A stretch of 19,388 nt of DNA from Chrysochromulina parva (Eukaryota > Haptophyta > Prymnesiales > Chrysochromulinaceae). This document shows positions 16,365 through 19,388 of this stretch, piece after piece. Both the position numbers and the translations under genes were made by a program. Location: positions 1 through 19,388 of the forward strand of contig PJAB01000891.1 of the NCBI GenBank assembly GCA_002887195.1, read 5' to 3'. Under the pieces are notes generated by a model. It was not told where the DNA came from and did not search any database. It saw only the letters and a program-made list of their open reading frames with translations. Numbering within the stretch: position 1 is the first letter of the stretch; each line of letters begins with the position of its first letter.

Positions 16365-16420
16365 CACGTGCGAGTTCGTACATGCGAGTCTGTACATGCG
16401 AGTCTGTACATGCGAGTCCA
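16365..16420. repeat. 14-bp tandem repeat, four copies
   Basis: Unit TACATGCGAGTCTG: copies at 16365 (diverged), 16379, 16393 and 16407. The array abuts the coiled-coil gene's stop codon. On the minus strand each unit reads ...ACTCGCATGTACAG, ending in an acceptor-like TACAG. Confidence 0.95.
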
Positions 16421-18070
16421 TCAGATCTTTACGACGGGCCGATCGGGCGAGCTGCCGGGCGATCGCGGCGATGCATGGTGGGGCGGCCCGCGCAGCAGGA
16501 GTCGCTCCTCTTTTTGCTTCGAGAAGCTCAACAGCTCGTGCAGCTTGTACAGCGTCGAGCTCTCCCATTTCTTCGCCTCCGGCTTCGAGACGTACCGCTT
16601 CGAGTAGACTGCGGCGACCTCCTTACGGTTCGCCTCGAGGATGCGCGCCTTCTCCTCGGCAACGAGAAAGTCATTGGCGCGCTCCCGGTTCGCCGCCTCC
16701 TTGCGCTTCGCGAGCACCGTCGCCTTCTCCGCGCGCGCGTTCGCGCGCGTCGCCTCGACCGACGCCTTGTTCGCACGAGCCCTGGCGAGATACTCATCCT
16801 CCTGCTGCTGCCGGCGTGACGACCAGCCGAGCGCGTCTTGTCGTTTGACCTCGCCCAGAGCCCGTGCCATGGCCGCGGGGATCGCGGTAGCGACCTGCAG
16901 CGCCTGCACCGTCTCGTCGCGCACGCGCGCTGAGAGCTGCTTGCGCACCTCGAGGTCGCGCGTGCGCACGCGCTCGAGGGCCGCCAGCAGCGCAACCTTG
17001 GTAGCGGTGCCCTCTGCGCGTTCACGAGCATCCTGCGCTTCCTCACTCGCGTCGAGGCGCGCATCGAGGTTGTTGGCCTCGACGACGCGCTCGCGCATCG
17101 CCTTCTCGTACGTCTCCTGCCGCCGCTCGCGCTCGAGTTCCCACCGAGCTTCCTGGTTGCGAATGGCGCGAGCGATCTTCTGGTTGCGCTTTGCCATCGT
17201 TACCTGCAGCTTCGCCACGCGCTCCTCGCGCTGTATCCGCTCGAGCGCCTGTTTCTGACCGTGCGAGACGTGATCCTTGACCTGCCGCTCGACCTCCCGC
17301 TTCTGCTTGAGCCGGTCCTTGCGAATCGCCTCGCCCACCTTCGCTTTGTCCTCGGTCACCTCGAACATGCGGAAGGTGGAGAGTGGCACGTCCGACTGGC
17401 GCGCTATGAATCCGGGGGTGCTGGCCATCGAGGAGGTGCCATACGTGCCGCCGCCCGTGAGGCCGTCGCCGTCATCGGTACGCGCCCTCATGTCCCTGAG
17501 CCGCCTGCGCATCTCCTCGTTCTCCTCTTTGATCCGCTCCTCCTCCTCTCTGCGCCGCGCCCTCGCCGCCTCCGCGTACTCTCTGCGCATCGTGCCGGCC
17601 GCCTCATCGTCGATGCTGGTGTCAGTGGCAGCCTTCGCCAGTCTTAGCTTCTCAGCCAGAGCTTTATTTTGCTGGCGCAGCGCCTCGGCCGACTCTGCTC
17701 GGCGCGCGGCCGATTTGGCGGCCAGCTCGAGCCTTGCCTTGCCTGCCGCCTCGTCCATGATGTCATCATCGGTTTTCACCTTCGTCTCCTTGAGCTTTTC
17801 GCGCCGGTTCGCCTCGGCAATCTTCAGTGCGTTCTCCTCCTCCTCACGCCGTAACGCTGAGGCCTCTGCGAGGCGAATACGCGCCCTACCCGCCTCCTCA
17901 TCCATGATATCGTCGTCCGTCTTGGCTTTCACCTCCGAAAGATCCTTCTGCCGCATCATATTGTCGATCGACACTCGCATTGCCTCCTCCTCCTTTTTCC
18001 GTTCTGCGGCTTCGAGACGAGCACGGGCGGCGGCTGCCACGGGGCTCTCGGCCCGCTCGCCGCGTGGCAT
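16421..18070 (-). CDS. Coiled-coil protein with a 49-residue repeat (function unknown)
   Basis: From ATG 18070 (MPRGERAESP) it has 549 residues. Residues about 10-210 are a tandem repeat of exactly 49 residues, anchored by the Thr of (K/R)xxTDDDIMDE(A/E)AG at positions 51, 100, 149 and 198; the first unit lacks the TDDD box and the last is cut short. Because 49 = 7 x 7, each repeat keeps the heptad register, suggesting a continuous rod. A hinge (TGGGTYGTSSMASTPGF) separates a second, non-repeating, charged helical half (EREERVAKLQVTMAKR; ARANKASVEATRANARAEKA). The tail is Pro/Ser-rich, SPGSSPDRPVVKI. I recognise no named family; a cytoskeletal or flagellar structural role is a guess. The frame stays open to an ATG at 18310 (80 more residues), but that stretch is not helical, and using it would leave no room for the divergent RING gene's promoter. 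Confidence 0.8.
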   Translation of the reverse strand: MPRGERAESPVAAAARARLEAAERKKEEEAMRVSIDNMMRQKDLSEVKAKTDDDIMDEEAGRARIRLAEASALRREEEENALKIAEANRREKLKETKVKTDDDIMDEAAGKARLELAAKSAARRAESAEALRQQNKALAEKLRLAKAATDTSIDDEAAGTMRREYAEAARARRREEEERIKEENEEMRRRLRDMRARTDDGDGLTGGGTYGTSSMASTPGFIARQSDVPLSTFRMFEVTEDKAKVGEAIRKDRLKQKREVERQVKDHVSHGQKQALERIQREERVAKLQVTMAKRNQKIARAIRNQEARWELERERRQETYEKAMRERVVEANNLDARLDASEEAQDARERAEGTATKVALLAALERVRTRDLEVRKQLSARVRDETVQALQVATAIPAAMARALGEVKRQDALGWSSRRQQQEDEYLARARANKASVEATRANARAEKATVLAKRKEAANRERANDFLVAEEKARILEANRKEVAAVYSKRYVSKPEAKKWESSTLYKLHELLSFSKQKEERLLLRGPPHHASPRSPGSSPDRPVVKI

Positions 18071-18435
18071 CTTCACGTGAGTGCCGCCGCCAGGCGACCA
18101 CGCTAGCTGCCGCCAAAGGACTGAGCGTGGCGTGCAGCGCCTAATTGCAGAAACTTTGGGAAGCGTCCAGCGACGGCCCTTCTTGTAACCGCCGCATGCG
18201 CACGTTTTGTCGAGCAACCCCTGTGTGATTTCGACCTCCTGAGCTCCACTACAGTACGTAAAAACGATCTTCGCGCCTGTGAAGACTGGCGCCCTCCCTC
18301 CCGAGTTCATACATGGGTCTCGCCGTACTCTCTCTTTTTGGGCTGTTTCTCAGCTCTCCGCCTGCATGTGTCTCATTTCGTGTGTCCTTTACGTGTTGGT
18401 GTGTTGTGAATGAAGACTGGCTCGACAGGAAGGCC
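18071..18435. promoter_or_regulatory. Divergent promoter region, coiled-coil / RING-H2
   Basis: This 365-bp gap lies between the preferred starts. In-frame upstream ATGs exist for both genes (18310 minus; 18313 plus) only 3 bp apart, so both cannot be real starts with ordinary promoters. The right part (18315-18410) is T-rich, like a 5' UTR or promoter. Confidence 0.45.
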
Positions 18436-19007
18436 ATGAAACGCGACCGTCAGCACGAGCAGAGCCCCGCCTCGCTCAAGAAGCAGCTCAGTGAGTGGGA
18501 CGGCGCGCCAATCAACGCGCGGCCACAGCCCATCGCCACCATCGTGCGCCCCACATCCTGGGCCCAACCCGCAGCAGCGCTGGGCCAGTGCCCGATCTGC
18601 CGTCAGCTGCTCATCACGAAATGTGCGCGCACCCGAGCCGCGTGTGCTTGTCGCTCCCGTCCTTGCTCATACGCGAGGTGCGTCGCTCCTCGCCCACCAT
18701 GTGCTGCTCACGCCCTTGACCCATGCTCTTCCACCCAGGCATGGAATGCATCGCCCGCTGCGAGGGCATCGTGAGCGGAACTCCATGCTCACTCGCGTTT
18801 GGCTCGTGCGGCTGCGTTTTCCACAAGCACTGCATAGCTCCGTGGGCCATGCGGCACGACACGTGCCCGATCCACGAGACTGGCTGGGAACCAACCACGC
18901 CACGGCTCGTGCATGCACTCACCGGCGGCGGCGCCCCTGCCGCTGCCGTGGCACCAGTACCGGTCGTGGCACAGGCAGTGGCGTGGCAGCAGTGGCGCCA
19001 GCACTGA
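18436..19007 (+). CDS. RBX1/APC11-like RING-H2 protein (2 exons)
   Basis: Exons 18436-18622 and 18739-19007 give 151 residues. RBX1-type RINGs hold three zinc ions and bring the E2 to cullin-RING or APC/C ubiquitin ligases. Splicing gives QCPICRQLLITKCMECIARC, joined to CSLAFGSCGCVFHKHC, WAMRHDTCPI and HETGWEP. This has the extra C-x2-C pair (TKCMEC) of RBX1/APC11 and the final Trp of RBX1's REWEF. Ligands in RBX1 order: C, C, C, C, C, C, Cys (His in RBX1), H, H, C, C, His (Asp in RBX1), so all twelve positions keep zinc-capable residues. The N-terminus (KKQLSEWDGAPINARPQPIA) is not the cullin-binding strand of RBX1, and the tail is an Ala/Val-rich extension of about 35 residues (GGGAPAAAVAPVPVV). 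So it is RBX-like, but its cullin partner is unproven. An in-frame upstream ATG (18313) would add a 41-residue hydrophobic leader; disfavoured. Confidence 0.8.
18623..18738 (+). other. RING-H2 gene intron (116 bp)
   Basis: The donor is ACGAAAT|GTGCGC and the acceptor TCTTCCACCCAG|GCATGG, phase 1. It joins TKC and MECIARC exactly where the family consensus requires. The unspliced reading loses the RING. Confidence 0.82.
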
Positions 19008-19388
19008 CGGGATGTACATTCATGCGCACGTCGCCTCGGCAAAGCTCTGTCTGTGCCGTACAGTTTGAGGCCGCGCGCGATAGGCAAGTACGCGCAGCAG
19101 TGGGTCCGGTGCACAGAGGCCGCCCCGCGGCGGAGACTTGTGGTCAGGAAGCATGCGATTCGAGCGTGATCAGGAAGCTGCGCCTGCGGTGCAACCCTGG
19201 CTCCACAGCTCTCGGTGACCGGAAACGGCACTGTGTCATGTCACGAGTCTGACAGGTCTCGCCGAGTGGCTGTTCTTCCGAGCCACCTGACAACAGCTTC
19301 GCGCACTCTTTTCCACATGGTACGGTGTTACAGCAACCCCGTACCCCCCCCCCCCCACCCCACCCCCCAACCCCCCCCCCCCCACCCC
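19008..19388. other. 3' flank of RING gene, ending in C-rich tract
   Basis: I see no convincing gene here. From about 19344 to the window end the sequence is almost pure C broken by single A or AA. It is either a genuine low-complexity tract (G-quadruplex-prone on the minus strand) or a poor-quality contig edge. Confidence 0.55.

Larger units (their letters stand above)
16124..16420. other. Spacer with repeats between CUE kinesin and coiled-coil gene
   Basis: It must contain the kinesin promoter and 5' UTR and the 3' UTR of the coiled-coil gene. It holds a GGC trinucleotide run and a 14-bp tandem array, listed separately. I see no convincing coding sequence; open frames here translate to poly-alanine or repeat peptides. 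Confidence 0.55.

Noticed and set aside
16188..16568. Minus-strand frame with poly-alanine (126 codons)
   Set aside because: It translates the GGC and 14-bp repeats in another frame of the coiled-coil gene end; no domain.
1..19388. Transposase, reverse transcriptase, integrase, viral genes, tRNA or rRNA
   Set aside because: None of the frames showed their motifs, and no tRNA-like or rRNA-like stretch was recognised by eye.

Overview
This is a GC-rich, compact nuclear window from a photosynthetic protist, most likely a haptophyte or a similar alga with a secondary plastid. The reasons are: short GT-AG introns (about 85-225 bp); kinesins, a KDM5-type histone demethylase and a RING-H2 protein, which are all eukaryotic; a plastid-lipid-associated (fibrillin/PAP) protein, which implies a plastid; and a Dbl-homology RhoGEF, a family land plants and green algae largely lack. 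The lineage is inferred; I could not run a search.

Layout. 1-1659 (+): 3' part of a membrane RhoGEF with a proline/serine-rich ectodomain. 1962-2855 (-): fibrillin. 3352-6579 (-): kinesin-1-type motor with two short introns. 6877-7234 (+): costars-family actin-regulator-like protein whose start codon is split by an intron. 7346-12126 (-): three-exon KDM5/JARID1 H3K4 demethylase. 12361-13290 (+): four-helix membrane protein with an Orai-like layout. 13608-16094 (-): single-exon kinesin ending in a CUE-like ubiquitin-binding domain. 16421-18070 (-): coiled-coil protein built on an exact 49-residue repeat. 18436-19007 (+): two-exon RBX1/APC11-like RING-H2 protein. The window ends in a C-rich low-complexity tract. 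Genes alternate strand and share short divergent promoter gaps (297, 234 and 365 bp) and short convergent gaps.

The most striking signal is in the introns. All four introns inferred in the kinesin-1 and KDM5 genes have the form AG|GT...AG|GT, so the exon after the intron starts like the intron itself. In KDM5 the shared sequence is 13 bp in one intron and 21 bp (19 identical) in the other, which is what intron birth by local tandem duplication of an AGGT site predicts. Three of these four introns also carry 10-bp-period tandem repeats, and in two of them the unit shares the core CTCTGATG. An 11-base piece of the kinesin repeat recurs 11 kb away at the edge of a 14-bp tandem array. No mobile-element gene, CRISPR array, rRNA or tRNA was seen. 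The genes do not form a pathway; the loose themes are cytoskeleton (two kinesins, costars, RhoGEF, coiled coil) and ubiquitin (CUE kinesin, RING-H2).
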